In this document: positions 29,005 through 38,099 of the stretch, in pieces | Position numbering within the stretch: the stretch's first letter is position 1 | How the letters are laid out: every line of letters begins with the position of its first letter | Assembly: GCF_038632915.1 (NCBI RefSeq) | Contig: NZ_CP152050.1 | Location: forward strand, 3,533,501-3,597,500 | DNA: 64,000 bases | Source of the DNA: Paenisporosarcina sp. FSL H8-0542 | GTDB taxonomy: Bacteria > Bacillota > Bacilli > Bacillales_A > Planococcaceae | Direction: 5' to 3' | Program-made: the position numbers and the translations under genes | The notes under the pieces: model-generated | Database searches by the model: none | What the model saw: only the letters and a program-made list of their open reading frames with translations | What the model was told of the DNA's origin: nothing

Positions 29005-30267
29005 TTATAATGAAGGAATAATAATTGAAAAACATGTTCCCTTCCCTTTTTCACTTTTTATTTCTATATCCCCGTTTAATTCTTTAATAATACTATATGC
29101 AATCATAGTGCCGAGCCCAGTCCCCTCTTCTTTTAATGAATAAAACGGCATGGCGATTCGCTTTACCTCCTCAGGAGACATTCCAATACCAGAATCGATA
29201 ATCTCAATTACAATACTATTCTTTCTCTTTTTTACATTAATTCGTAGCATCCCGCCATTTGCCATGGCTTCAATCCCGTTTTTTATTATGTTAATTAAAC
29301 ACTGTTTAATTTTATCGGCATTTGCATTTATAGAAAGTGAATCATTAATACTGCTTTTGATTTCAATATTATGTAAGCTTGCTAGCGGTGAAATATTATT
29401 TATTACTTGATTGACAATTAGCCTAATATCTAACGAGTCTTTTATAACATTATTTTGTGGTTTTCCTAATGATAAATAATCGTTAATAATGAGCTGTGCC
29501 TTTTCTAACTCCTGCTGAATGACTTGTAAATACTCATCCTTATGTGTTTCCGAGATTTCATTTTTATGAACCAACTGTATAAATCCAGATATAGTTGTTA
29601 GTGGATTTCGAATCTCGTGAGCAAAAGAGGCGGCCAATTCACTTATTACATAAAATTTTTCTGCCCTTTGAATTTTTTCTTTCATTTTATACTTTTCAAT
29701 CATTCCTTCAATTAAATAAATAGAAAATAATCCCGTAAGGATATTGATTACTATATAACTGCATAAAAATTGTATACGAACAGAGCCGGCCGTTCCATCT
29801 ATTTTTATTTCGGTCATTATAGCAAAAACAGAAAAAGTAATAGTGCTAATAAGAATTAGCAGTGTGCCGAAGAATTTTCTCCTTTTCTCTAACTTTGCCG
29901 GTTTAACAAAATAAACTATTACAATAATAGAAACGAACAAAATAACCATAATAATAAATGATGGGAAAAAGCCGTTTCCTCCTAAGTAAAAACGGTAAGA
30001 AAGATATACAAAGGTGACAAAAATAAAGCTTCTTAAACCTCCATATAGAAAAGCTAAAAGGATAGGAATAAGCCGTAAATCATAAATATATCCCAAATGA
30101 AAACTAAAGGGGAACGTTATACAAAGAACGGTAGAAATTGATGAAAGAAAGGAAATCAATACCTTATTACGTACTTTATTACTATCTTTATCTAACCAAA
30201 ATATTTGATAGCAAAAAATACAAAGGATAATAATGAATGCATTTAATAACAGTGTATGTATCCACAT
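29005..30267 (-). CDS. Orphan membrane histidine kinase, 5TM-LYT type (Spo0-kinase-like)
   Basis: This 420-residue sensor kinase has a six-segment hydrophobic N-terminal half with LGYIYDLRLIPILLAFLYGG, the hallmark of the 5TM-5TMR_LYT sensor domain. The HisKA domain carries the phosphorylated H217 in SFAHEIRNPLTTISGF. The HATPase domain has NIIKNGIEAM, DSGIGMSPEE and GTGLGTMIAYSII. No response-regulator gene is adjacent. HEIRNPLT-type orphan kinases of this build (for example KinB) feed the Spo0 sporulation phosphorelay, so that is a reasonable inference. The signal is unknown. Confidence 0.88.
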   Translation of the reverse strand: MWIHTLLLNAFIIILCIFCYQIFWLDKDSNKVRNKVLISFLSSISTVLCITFPFSFHLGYIYDLRLIPILLAFLYGGLRSFIFVTFVYLSYRFYLGGNGFFPSFIIMVILFVSIIVIVYFVKPAKLEKRRKFFGTLLILISTITFSVFAIMTEIKIDGTAGSVRIQFLCSYIVINILTGLFSIYLIEGMIEKYKMKEKIQRAEKFYVISELAASFAHEIRNPLTTISGFIQLVHKNEISETHKDEYLQVIQQELEKAQLIINDYLSLGKPQNNVIKDSLDIRLIVNQVINNISPLASLHNIEIKSSINDSLSINANADKIKQCLINIIKNGIEAMANGGMLRINVKKRKNSIVIEIIDSGIGMSPEEVKRIAMPFYSLKEEGTGLGTMIAYSIIKELNGDIEIKSEKGKGTCFSIIIPSL

Positions 30268-30585
30268 GCTCTATCCCCTTCTTTCCATTAAAATAAATGT
30301 CTATTAAGTATAATTAACAAAATATTATTATGATTATACATGATTTTACCCAGATGAAAAGTATGAATATTGCGAAATTTATATTAAATTTTTTTAAAAA
30401 ATTATGAAAGGAGGAAATAAATAAATTCGTAAGTAGGGGGCTGGACAGTTTAGTTCACGGGATCGTCGTCCCACGCACCCGTACGTCCTACCCTGGCTAC
30501 TGATATCTTAAATCCTATAAAAATAAGGTCAACCAGTAAAAACTGGTTGACCTTATAATACGAACGTACCCGTTAGGATAATAAG
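30268..30585. other. Gene-free stretch with a GC-richer block and a terminator
   Basis: Bases 30431-30512 are clearly richer in G and C than their surroundings and contain short complementary tracts (GGGATCG and CGTCCC, GTACG and CGTAC) that could fold, but no open frame that I can defend. A strong hairpin follows at 30524-30555. Confidence 0.45.
30524..30555. terminator. Intrinsic terminator
   Basis: A 14-base perfect stem (TAAGGTCAACCAGT) with a 4-base loop, located 30 bases past the stop of the small membrane gene on the minus strand. The T-run is weak on that side. Confidence 0.75.
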
Positions 30586-30726
30586 TTATTTATTAAATTC
30601 TTCTAATTCCTTTTCTATTTCTTCGTTAGAATACTCATACTCAGCTTCATTGTCCTTATTTCCACCACCAGAAAAAAACAATGCAAGACCTATTACAAAA
30701 ACAATTATAACTAAAACCACAGTCAT
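30586..30726 (-). CDS. Small membrane-anchored acidic protein
   Basis: This 46-residue protein has one membrane segment (MTVVLVIIVFVIGLALFF), a Ser-Gly-Gly hinge and an acidic C-terminal tail with repeated Glu. A longer frame extends to 30900, but that part overlaps the eroded msrA in a different frame, so I start at the ATG at 30726, which has GGAG about 12 bases upstream. It is not recognised further. The gene lies directly next to the msrA remnant. Confidence 0.5.
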   Translation of the reverse strand: MTVVLVIIVFVIGLALFFSGGGNKDNEAEYEYSNEEIEKELEEFNK

Positions 30727-30784
30727 AGTAGGCGGATCTCCACCATCTGTCCTAGAATTTTGTGAAATAATGGCACCCTCGCCG

Positions 30785-31097
30785 TAGGCTCTGATTTTGA
30801 CGCTGGTCATGATAAAAAATTGCCGTACGGTATGCAACACCACGGTCGTTGAACTGACCTTCCGCATCGGTTGGATTGATTTGTTTCCAAAACAAATCAA
30901 TCCAATTTTCGTATGAGAAGACAGTTGGATTATATGTTATTTATACCGCTGCATAATGACCAGTTGTGTGCATGTGCACGTCTTCATATGTAGGGTTCTA
31001 AACGGTGCCACCTGTATAACCTGAGACCACATCAAGAATACCCGGCTGCTCATCAAATGGCGACATCATGCACCAGAAACACCCACCGCAAACGTTA
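30785..31097 (-). pseudogene. msrA: Eroded peptide methionine sulfoxide reductase gene
   Basis: Read on the minus strand, the sequence gives the MsrA active-site motif GGCFWCM, then [60 protein letters not shown] and IFYHDQRQNQSL. One base is missing within the GGCFWC region near 31087, and stop codons interrupt the frame at 30998-31000 (TAG where GAG is expected) and 30941-30943 (TAA where CAA is expected). The C-terminal third is gone, and the N-terminal start is missing or eroded. The gene is therefore non-functional. A working copy presumably exists elsewhere in the genome. Confidence 0.85.
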
Positions 31098-31117
31098 CGA
31101 GATTCGTATGTTAGTCT

Positions 31118-32149
31118 CTATTTGTTTAATTGGGGACGTAAGGATTGTTCCCAAATCGCCCGGTAATCCAAGTCGACGATCGGTTCGTCCTTAATTAGAC
31201 GATTGCGGATACCGACTACGAGCTCATTTACACGTTCATTATTGGCTAGGTCAACCTTCTTGTGGAAAACGCCATACAATGTATAGTCGCGCATCTTCAA
31301 GAATAAAGGCAAACGCTCAATCCATTCTAGCGGTATGGCTCTTACATTCATATAACCTTTCAGGAAATGGGTCAATACTTCAGTCCCAAAAGCTGAACGT
31401 GTTTCAAGCGATTCTTCTCCGTACTTCCACCATGTTGTGTAATAGACCGGTATGGCAATATCGCTAACAAAATAAAAATACATAGCATCATCGAAATCAA
31501 ATACGTGAATATCGCCATCATGGTAGAAGAAGTTGCCAGGATGTATGTCCGAGTGAATCAAGCCAAATGTTTCCTTTGTTTGTGGCAATTGTTGAATCTC
31601 CGCTACAAGATTGCGATTGCCTTCAACAATTGCTTGATCTTTTACGGGATCAATATATTTGTCGAGCTCAATTAAATCATCCTGTTCCCAACTTAAACGC
31701 TCTGTCCCCGACGCTTCATAATCTTCGGTGACTAAGTGCATTTTCGCTGTAATAGTTCCCCATTTTTCAAAAAGTTCCGGCCCGAAATGAGGATCCTTCA
31801 TTTTAACTGAAGTTCCAGGTGCCTTATCAAACAAGCAGACATAGAAATAAGAATCTCCAACCGATAATTCTTCGACGAGTTCACCATTTACTGACTTATG
31901 TACAAGTGACACGTTGATTCCGTGCCCGTTCAGAAAGTTAATCCACGTCAGTTCGCCTTCTACTTCCGATTTTGAACGATGCGAGGAGTGTGTCAGCCTT
32001 AATATAAATGGTTTGCCATCCCGTTTTACTTCATATACATAATTCTCGAAATCCCCTAGCTTCTTGGCGTCCGTTGCATCCGCTCCGTATCGTGTTGCCG
32101 CATCCTCCAAAACCTCTTTTGTAAAAAGATTTTCCACCCATTGTTCCAT
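31118..32149 (-). CDS. Aminoglycoside-phosphotransferase-family kinase
   Basis: This 343-residue protein has the APH fold. The ATP-binding N-lobe carries a Lys in FILRLTHSSH, the catalytic loop is LIHSDIHPGNFF (Asp and Asn present) and the metal-binding segment is HVFDFDDAMYF. Such proteins phosphorylate small hydroxylated compounds (aminoglycosides, choline, homoserine, methylthioribose). The sequence resembles the uncharacterised Bacillus YtmP/YerI-like group more than known resistance enzymes, so an antibiotic-resistance role should not be assumed. It is followed directly by the msrA remnant. Confidence 0.85.
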   Translation of the reverse strand: MEQWVENLFTKEVLEDAATRYGADATDAKKLGDFENYVYEVKRDGKPFILRLTHSSHRSKSEVEGELTWINFLNGHGINVSLVHKSVNGELVEELSVGDSYFYVCLFDKAPGTSVKMKDPHFGPELFEKWGTITAKMHLVTEDYEASGTERLSWEQDDLIELDKYIDPVKDQAIVEGNRNLVAEIQQLPQTKETFGLIHSDIHPGNFFYHDGDIHVFDFDDAMYFYFVSDIAIPVYYTTWWKYGEESLETRSAFGTEVLTHFLKGYMNVRAIPLEWIERLPLFLKMRDYTLYGVFHKKVDLANNERVNELVVGIRNRLIKDEPIVDLDYRAIWEQSLRPQLNK

Positions 32150-32206
32150 AATTTATTCCCCCGTTAATCTTTATTTATTGTTGTGATGAACCATCACAAT
32201 AGCCAT

Positions 32207-32635
32207 TCATGAATTTTCAGGATACATGTTTTGTAAAAATATGATGGATTGATGGATCAACTCTTTCATTACGTCCACATCAATATCGTCTAGTTTATTA
32301 ATATACACGCAGGCTTTTCCTGACGTGTGTTTGCCAAACTTTTCGAGCAGCTGCTTACGTTCGGTATCACCCGTCGCAAAGTACAAGCTGATTTTCGCTT
32401 TGCGTGGTGAAAATCCTACGAGAGGGGCATCACCTTCATGTCCTGTCGGATATTTATAATGGTATCTACCGAATCCAATTATGCTCGGTCCCCACATTTT
32501 CGCCTCATAGCCTGAAGTTTCTGTGAAGATGTCGAGCAATTTGTATGCATCTTCCCGCTTTTTCGGATGATCCACTCCTTCAATGAACTCAATTACACTG
32601 CGATCAGTTTCCTTCGTTTTCAATTCATATGTCAT
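32207..32635 (-). CDS. DUF1801-family protein
   Basis: This protein of about 142 residues has the DUF1801/YdhG-like features: TSGYEAKMWGPSIIGFGRYH near the middle, GFSPRKAKISLYF and ending in helices with GKACVYINKLDDID. A longer frame to 32665 exists, but GGAAGGA lies 8 bases before the ATG at 32635. The family has been linked to iron binding in one structure, and its biological role is otherwise unclear. It is separated from the phosphotransferase gene by about 57 bases on the same strand and may be co-transcribed. Confidence 0.85.
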   Translation of the reverse strand: MTYELKTKETDRSVIEFIEGVDHPKKREDAYKLLDIFTETSGYEAKMWGPSIIGFGRYHYKYPTGHEGDAPLVGFSPRKAKISLYFATGDTERKQLLEKFGKHTSGKACVYINKLDDIDVDVMKELIHQSIIFLQNMYPENS

Positions 32636-32904
32636 CTGTTCGTCCTTCCTTTTCACTAAAAACATGTGCCGTCAAATCTGGTTATGTACTTCCTTTTCGA
32701 TTTTACAAGTATGAAATCCTTTATTTTTGAAACATACCTTTCAGAAAGCTGACAAAAGATTTCATCTTATTGTATTTTCACGAAAACCTTTGCTACTAGA
32801 ATTTCAAATGCTCTGAAGCTGGATATGGGTTATACTTTTTAATATTAAAGTGTTGAATCTTTTCTGAGATTCACCGAATTCGGCAAAGGAAGGATGATGT
32901 TGAA

Positions 32905-33138
32905 ATGGAAGATAAAAAAAATCCGAACGACAAAGGATTAAGATTACTGTTAATTGGGCCGAACATTCTTATGTGGGTGTTATTTTTAGGACTGTTATTG
33001 TGGTTTGGACTACATTTGGAAGAAATCAAAGAAAACAATCGCTTAATTGTTTATTTAATTTTGCTTGGCGCACTGTTATTCGTTTCGATATTTGGTGCCT
33101 TTCGTAATTGGCTTTGGATTAAAGAAGGCAAAATGTAA
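32905..33138 (+). CDS. Small two-helix membrane protein
   Basis: This 77-residue protein has two membrane segments (about residues 13-35 and 46-64) flanked by charged residues, ending WLWIKEGKM. AAGGAAGG is present upstream of the ATG, and a strong terminator follows the stop, so it is a single-gene unit. No family is recognised. Confidence 0.7.
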   Translation: MEDKKNPNDKGLRLLLIGPNILMWVLFLGLLLWFGLHLEEIKENNRLIVYLILLGALLFVSIFGAFRNWLWIKEGKM

Positions 33139-33168
33139 GGTTTTCTGTTCAAACGATAGAAAATATTA

Positions 33169-33201
33169 AATCCCTCCAATCATTTACTGATTGGAGGGAT
33201 T
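33169..33201. terminator. Bidirectional terminator
   Basis: A 14-base perfect stem (AATCCCTCCAATCA) with a 5-base loop, shared between the small membrane gene (plus) and the hydrolase gene (minus). Confidence 0.9.
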
Positions 33202-33209
33202 TTTTGTGC

Positions 33210-34082
33210 TTATTTTGCCTGACTGTTTAAAAACTCTCTTACTACTTTTGAATATTCTTGAGGCTCTTCAACTCCTGGCATATGAGAGCTGTTTTCGAAT
33301 ACATGAAACTCGGAATCTGGAACTAAGCTCGAATAGTATTCCGTTGTATTCGGTGTTGCTTCATCATAGCGTCCACACGTAAAGAGGCTTGGCATGTCGA
33401 TTTCATGCAATCTATCGGTGACATCAAAGCTTTTTAATGTTCCTGTCACGGTAAATTCTGACGCGCCCCACATGTAGCCATAGATTTGATGATTGCTTTT
33501 CGACATATTTGCCAGAAGTTCTTCAGGCCAAGGCAACAATCTGCAGACATGTCGTTCATAAAATTGAATCATCGCTTGATGATACTCTGCTGAATCAGTT
33601 GTATTCTCCCGTTCGCTTCTTTCGATGATATCCTGTGATTCTTGAGGCAACTGTTTCAAGTATTCGCGCTGGTCGCGTTCCCACATGCTTGAATTAAGAC
33701 ATGGGCTTGAGAAAATAACACTTTTAACGCCTTTCGGTTGTTCAAGAAGGTATGCAGCGGCAAGCATGGTTCCCCATGAATGTCCGAGAATATGCACTTC
33801 ATCCAATCCAAGAGCTTCTCTCACTTGAGCTAATTCTTCCACATAGCGTTCAACCGTCCATAATGTAAGATCTTCCGGACGATCTGAATTTCCACATCCC
33901 AATTGGTCATAATGAATGACCGGTCTGTCGTCACCCAGTTCTCTAAGCGGATCAGATTCCCGGCTCATTCCGCCTGGTCCCCCATGTAAAACCAGCAGTG
34001 GAACTCGAGGTCCATCCCCTGTCTTTCGATAATAAACATTTCCTCCTGTAACAGGAACGAATCCTTCTGAGAGATGCTTCAT
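33210..34082 (-). CDS. pip: Proline iminopeptidase-like alpha/beta hydrolase (S33)
   Basis: This 290-residue cytosolic peptidase removes N-terminal proline or other small residues from peptides. S33 hallmarks are all present: the oxyanion region HGGPGGMSRESDPLRELGD, DQLGCGNSDRP, the nucleophile elbow GHSWGT, the acid in CGRYDEATP and the catalytic histidine in ENSSHMPGVEEP. A helical cap domain lies at about residues 130-220. It belongs to the proline-iminopeptidase/tricorn-interacting-factor F1 subgroup. The true peptide preference cannot be read from sequence. Confidence 0.9.
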   Translation of the reverse strand: MKHLSEGFVPVTGGNVYYRKTGDGPRVPLLVLHGGPGGMSRESDPLRELGDDRPVIHYDQLGCGNSDRPEDLTLWTVERYVEELAQVREALGLDEVHILGHSWGTMLAAAYLLEQPKGVKSVIFSSPCLNSSMWERDQREYLKQLPQESQDIIERSERENTTDSAEYHQAMIQFYERHVCRLLPWPEELLANMSKSNHQIYGYMWGASEFTVTGTLKSFDVTDRLHEIDMPSLFTCGRYDEATPNTTEYYSSLVPDSEFHVFENSSHMPGVEEPQEYSKVVREFLNSQAK

Positions 34083-34166
34083 GTGATAACTCCTTTTGTA
34101 TTTGTTTCTGTTAAGTTACTACTATTTTTAGTATAGAACAATAGCTGCAAACGTTTTATAAGGTCT

Positions 34167-34451
34167 TCATGAAAAATTAACCATCAACAGTAATACGCCA
34201 AGACCCGCAACCCATAGCATTGGAATCAAATTGATGATAATGGCGGTTCGTTTTCTCTGTATATGCAGAATCCAGGAAAAAATGGAACAGAGGATAACGG
34301 CTATCGGGTAAAATCCAATCGCGAGAACAAATGAAACGTTCCATACGCTAAACCCATTATCAAAACTCATAAACGACAAGCCCCAAATCACGAACCAAGG
34401 AATCAGACACAGCACATAAAAAATCTGACTGCCAATTAAAAACCCCTTCAT
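34167..34451 (-). CDS. Small membrane protein, three segments
   Basis: This 94-residue protein has three membrane segments (about 5-27, 37-62 and 70-90), with a short basic loop HIQRKRT between the second and third. It ends close to the start of nothing on the same strand and follows the nucleotidyltransferase gene by 27 bases, so the two may share a transcript. No family is recognised. Confidence 0.7.
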   Translation of the reverse strand: MKGFLIGSQIFYVLCLIPWFVIWGLSFMSFDNGFSVWNVSFVLAIGFYPIAVILCSIFSWILHIQRKRTAIIINLIPMLWVAGLGVLLLMVNFS

Positions 34452-34478
34452 TCTACCCTCCTTACCTATTTGAAATCT

Positions 34479-35261
34479 TCACTCGGCTACACATAAATTG
34501 GCCAAACGTCTAATTTCTTCACCCATCCTCTGATTGATAAGAAAAACATCTTCTAAATACTTTAATATATGCAACGCTGATTCAGGGACATGATGATACC
34601 CTTGCATCATGTCACCAATCGTCTGTGCAAAACGTGGAAATCTTTTTTCCAAGCGTCTTTCATTGCTAAATACGTCTGGAAAGTACTCTACTTCTGGTTC
34701 AATCAAATGCAGCACATTCAGAATATTATCGATGGCCTCACCTTGAACAAACTTCAAAGCAGATAGCTTCTCCCCCCTTGCATAACGGCACAATCCCACA
34801 TACAAATTAGTTAACGCCTCATTCAACGAATAGTTCAGTGAGTGATCTTTTTTTGGCGAAACATTTTGAACGGTAGGTATATGCAAGCAGCCTTTATTAA
34901 TGAAATGTGCCTCTTGCCAAACAATTCGTCCCTCTGAAAACGAAATATGGTCCATTTCTTTTTCTTCAAAAATGGCAAACTCTGCATAAATCCCGTCTTC
35001 AAATAAGATTTTATGCCCGTCTTTCGTATTCTTAAAAGAAAATGCTAACGGATGAACCGCTTCTAACCAATCCAAACGGTCAATAAATCTGGATTTTAAC
35101 TCGGGTCTTGCAATCACGAAGAAATCCAAATCCGAATAGTCATCGAGCCGCTCAAGCTCAATCCCCACTGAACCGAGTCCAAACAGCAACAACGCACCTC
35201 CCGATGATTCCAAACTCTGACCAATTTCATCTAATCTGCTTAACAATTTCTGTTTTCTCAA
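34479..35261 (-). CDS. Nucleotidyltransferase-superfamily protein
   Basis: This protein of about 260 residues has the polymerase-beta-like signature LFGLGSVGIELERLDDYSDL followed by DFF, where the two Asp residues of the metal site are visible. The C-terminal half is helical and resembles the lincosamide/aminoglycoside nucleotidyltransferase (Aad/Lnu) layout. I start it at a TTG at 35261 because GGGAGGAG lies 8 bases upstream; the longer frame from the GTG at 35303 would read through the terminator of the preceding gene. The acceptor is unknown and resistance should not be assumed. Confidence 0.82.
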   Translation of the reverse strand: MRKQKLLSRLDEIGQSLESSGGALLLFGLGSVGIELERLDDYSDLDFFVIARPELKSRFIDRLDWLEAVHPLAFSFKNTKDGHKILFEDGIYAEFAIFEEKEMDHISFSEGRIVWQEAHFINKGCLHIPTVQNVSPKKDHSLNYSLNEALTNLYVGLCRYARGEKLSALKFVQGEAIDNILNVLHLIEPEVEYFPDVFSNERRLEKRFPRFAQTIGDMMQGYHHVPESALHILKYLEDVFLINQRMGEEIRRLANLCVAE

Positions 35262-35291
35262 TCGCGCACTCCTCCCATTTGAATAGAAAAA

Positions 35292-35324
35292 GGGTCCAAC
35301 CACCTTATTTGCGAGGTTGAACCC
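35292..35324 (-). terminator. Terminator of the MATE gene
   Basis: GGGTTCAACC pairs with GGTTGGACCC (one G-U pair) around a 13-base loop, followed by TTTTTC on the minus strand. Confidence 0.8.
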
Positions 35325-35399
35325 AATCGTTACATTGCCTTTAGTTTTCTTAACTTGAAATTATCATTGTGCGTAAAGTCTGTCAACTTCATAAATATA

Positions 35400-36782
35400 T
35401 TACGTTTGTGTTGTCTCTGAAACTTCAGGAGGAACAAGGGCATATTTCTCCCAAGCCCTGCTCTTCCATCGGAAATACATAATGATGCCTCTTGTCCACT
35501 CATCTGCAGCAATGGCCAACCAAATTCCTGGCAGCCCCATATTCAAATGGAAAACGAAGAGATAGCCTAAAGGCAAACTCATCAACACCATTGAAAAAAC
35601 TCCTATTAGTACTGGGAATTTAGCATCTCCCGCAGCGCGCAAGGAATTGATGATGACGATATTCATTGTCCGTCCCGTTTCCAGAAGGATACTCAGCAAC
35701 AGAACAGTAGACGCTATTTTGATGACTTCTGGATTATCCGTAAACAACCCGATTAGCTGATTGCGGAAAATCATAACAAGAATGACCATACATAGCGTAA
35801 ATATAAGAGCTGATTTTAAACTCTTCCATAATCGCGAATATGCTTCTTCTTTTTCATTTGCCCCGACCAATCGCCCAACGATGATGGCAGTTCCCATACC
35901 AATCGCGATGGCAAATAAGAATGTGAACATGGAAATATTCATCGCATATTGTCTGGCAGCTAAAGCTTCCGCTCCTAGATAAGTCGCATAATACAAGAAG
36001 ACAATTTGACACGCTTGATACATGACTTGCTCAAACGCTGCCGGAATCCCGATGTGCAGGATTTTGCCAATGTATTCTTTGGACAGGTTAATGTAATAGT
36101 GAAATTTCACTCTATATTCCATGACTTGATAGAGTAACCAGAAGAACACAATGAGTGCAAGGAAGCGACTGATGACTGACGAGATGGCGGCACCTTGAAC
36201 CCCCATTTCAGGGAATCCGAATCTCCCGAAAATCAGCAAATAGTTACCGATTACGTGAATGATGTTCATGCCCAACGAAACATACATCGTTTGTTTGGTC
36301 CACCCGTGTACACGTATAATAGCCGCTAATGAATTAATGATGGCCTGAAGAAAAATTGCGCCTCCTACAATGGACAAATATTGTTCTGCATACGCCAATA
36401 CCTCGCCTTGTAAATTCATGGCCGACATCATGCTTCGAGCAAACAACAAGTATCCTGCGCTTATTACAAGTCCAATCCCAAGATTTAATGTAACGGCTAG
36501 CCCGGATATTTTTGATGCTTCGATATACCTCTTGGAACCGAGATATTGTGAAACCACAATCGCAGCACCTGTTCCGACAACTTCGAGTACTAAAATGGCA
36601 ATGTGTATATATTGGTTTGCTGCACCGACTCCCGATACGGCATCATCCGAAAGGGCACTTAGCATGAACGTATCTACAATTCCCATTAACATAAAAAGAA
36701 AAATTTCTAAAAAAATAGGCCATGTCAGGCTGAATAATTTCAACTTCTCCATTGGCTTGTTCTCTGCTTTAATGGTTGCCAT
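35400..36782 (-). CDS. MATE-family multidrug exporter
   Basis: This 460-residue membrane protein has twelve membrane segments in two related halves. The N-terminal FSLTWPIFLEIFLFMLMGIV and the DTFMLSALSDDAVSGVGAAN stretch, plus the repeat of this pattern near residue 240-280 (GIPAAFEQVMYQACQIVFLY), are typical of MatE proteins, which expel cationic drugs using Na+ or H+ gradients. The start ATG is the first possible one. A terminator lies 76 bases downstream. The substrate is unknown. Confidence 0.93.
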   Translation of the reverse strand: MATIKAENKPMEKLKLFSLTWPIFLEIFLFMLMGIVDTFMLSALSDDAVSGVGAANQYIHIAILVLEVVGTGAAIVVSQYLGSKRYIEASKISGLAVTLNLGIGLVISAGYLLFARSMMSAMNLQGEVLAYAEQYLSIVGGAIFLQAIINSLAAIIRVHGWTKQTMYVSLGMNIIHVIGNYLLIFGRFGFPEMGVQGAAISSVISRFLALIVFFWLLYQVMEYRVKFHYYINLSKEYIGKILHIGIPAAFEQVMYQACQIVFLYYATYLGAEALAARQYAMNISMFTFLFAIAIGMGTAIIVGRLVGANEKEEAYSRLWKSLKSALIFTLCMVILVMIFRNQLIGLFTDNPEVIKIASTVLLLSILLETGRTMNIVIINSLRAAGDAKFPVLIGVFSMVLMSLPLGYLFVFHLNMGLPGIWLAIAADEWTRGIIMYFRWKSRAWEKYALVPPEVSETTQT

Positions 36783-36842
36783 TTTTTCACCTACTTCCCA
36801 AGTAACAATATGTTATCTTATCAATTACTAGGACAAAAAGAA

Positions 36843-36870
36843 AGACAAGTAACACAGTGGTTACTTGTCT
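36843..36870 (-). terminator. Hairpin after nupC
   Basis: An 11-base perfect stem (AGACAAGTAAC) with a 6-base loop lies 42 bases after the nupC stop; the T-tract on the minus strand is interrupted. Confidence 0.65.
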
Positions 36871-36911
36871 CAACCATTTTTCAGATAGGTCATTTCTTCA
36901 GCAAAGTTGTG

Positions 36912-38099
36912 TTAGATGAATAGTCCAACGACTGTAGCTGTTAGTACCGATGCCATTGTAGCAACTAACAACATCTTGAGGCCAAACTTGGCTACAACCC
37001 CTGATTGTTTTTCATCAATTGCCTGTACTGTTCCGATGATGATTCCAATAGAACTAAAGTTAGCAAATGAGATTAAGAATGCAGATACAACGCCTACAGT
37101 TTTAGCAGACAAGTTAGGGATCATTTCTTGGAAGCCCAACATGGCTACAAACTCATTAGAGATGATCTTTGTTCCCATTACACCGCCTGCTTGTACCATT
37201 TCATTAGCTGGTACACCCATTAACCAAGCTACAGGTGATAATACAAACCCCATAATTGTAGTCAAGTCTATACCAATAGTTGATGTAAGAACAAAGTTAA
37301 CCATTGCAATAAGAGAGATGTATGCAATAAGCATAGCTCCTACAATTCCTGCAACTTTCATCCCATCTATGGCACCATTGCCAATTGCCTCGAATAGAGA
37401 CTTATCATTAATCATATCTTTAACTCTTATTTCTTCACCTTCAACTGATTGAGCCGGAGCCACCATAGAGGCAAGTAGTAAACCTGACATTATATTAAGA
37501 GGTAGTGCTACCAGTACGTATTCAGAAGGTATCATCGTCATATAAGCTCCTACAATGGATGCTGATACACTTGTCAGAGATGCTGTAGTAGCAATAAATA
37601 ATCTGTTCTTATTCATTTTAGGAATATGGTTCTTTACTGCGATTAAAGCTCCTGTATCTCCAAAGATTGAAGAGGCTACAGTAGAGAAAGATTCAATTAC
37701 AGGAAGACCTGTTAATTTAGAAACTGCTCCTCCAAGATACTTGATCATAAGAGGTAAAATTCTGATGTAAGTCAATACACTTAGCAAAGTGGATGTAAAT
37801 ACAATCAGCAATAAAACCGAGATAAAGAATACTGGTCTGTCATTCTCAAACACAAAGCCACCAAAGACAAAAGCGATCCCTTCATTACCAAATACCATCA
37901 ACTTAGCGAAAAAGTCAGTAACTGCTTTTACTACCTGTCCACCAATTGCTGTATTAAGCATGGCATAAGCTGTAACAAGCTGAGCTACAAACAAGATTAC
38001 TACTGCTCTATAGTTGATGTTTTTCTTATCATTCGACATTAAGAATGCCGCTCCAAGTAATACAATAACTGATAAGATTGCTGTTAATATTCCTGTCAT
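36912..38099 (-). CDS. nupC: Concentrative nucleoside transporter NupC
   Basis: This protein of about 395 residues imports nucleosides with protons or Na+. CNT-family marks are VIESFSTVASSIFGDTGALI, the LTSVSASIVGAYMTM segment, and GGVMGTKIISNEFVAMLGF near the substrate site. GGGGAGTAATCAAC precedes the ATG at 38099, so I choose this over the GTG-type extension to 38120. It is monocistronic, with a hairpin after the gene. In Bacillus, nupC-like genes are often in deoxynucleoside operons; here no catabolic genes are adjacent. Confidence 0.94.
   Translation of the reverse strand: MTGILTAILSVIVLLGAAFLMSNDKKNINYRAVVILFVAQLVTAYAMLNTAIGGQVVKAVTDFFAKLMVFGNEGIAFVFGGFVFENDRPVFFISVLLLIVFTSTLLSVLTYIRILPLMIKYLGGAVSKLTGLPVIESFSTVASSIFGDTGALIAVKNHIPKMNKNRLFIATTASLTSVSASIVGAYMTMIPSEYVLVALPLNIMSGLLLASMVAPAQSVEGEEIRVKDMINDKSLFEAIGNGAIDGMKVAGIVGAMLIAYISLIAMVNFVLTSTIGIDLTTIMGFVLSPVAWLMGVPANEMVQAGGVMGTKIISNEFVAMLGFQEMIPNLSAKTVGVVSAFLISFANFSSIGIIIGTVQAIDEKQSGVVAKFGLKMLLVATMASVLTATVVGLFI

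Noticed and set aside
31118-35261. Antibiotic resistance functions for the APH-fold and nucleotidyltransferase-fold proteins
   Set aside because: Only fold-level motifs are visible; neither resembles a known resistance enzyme closely enough.
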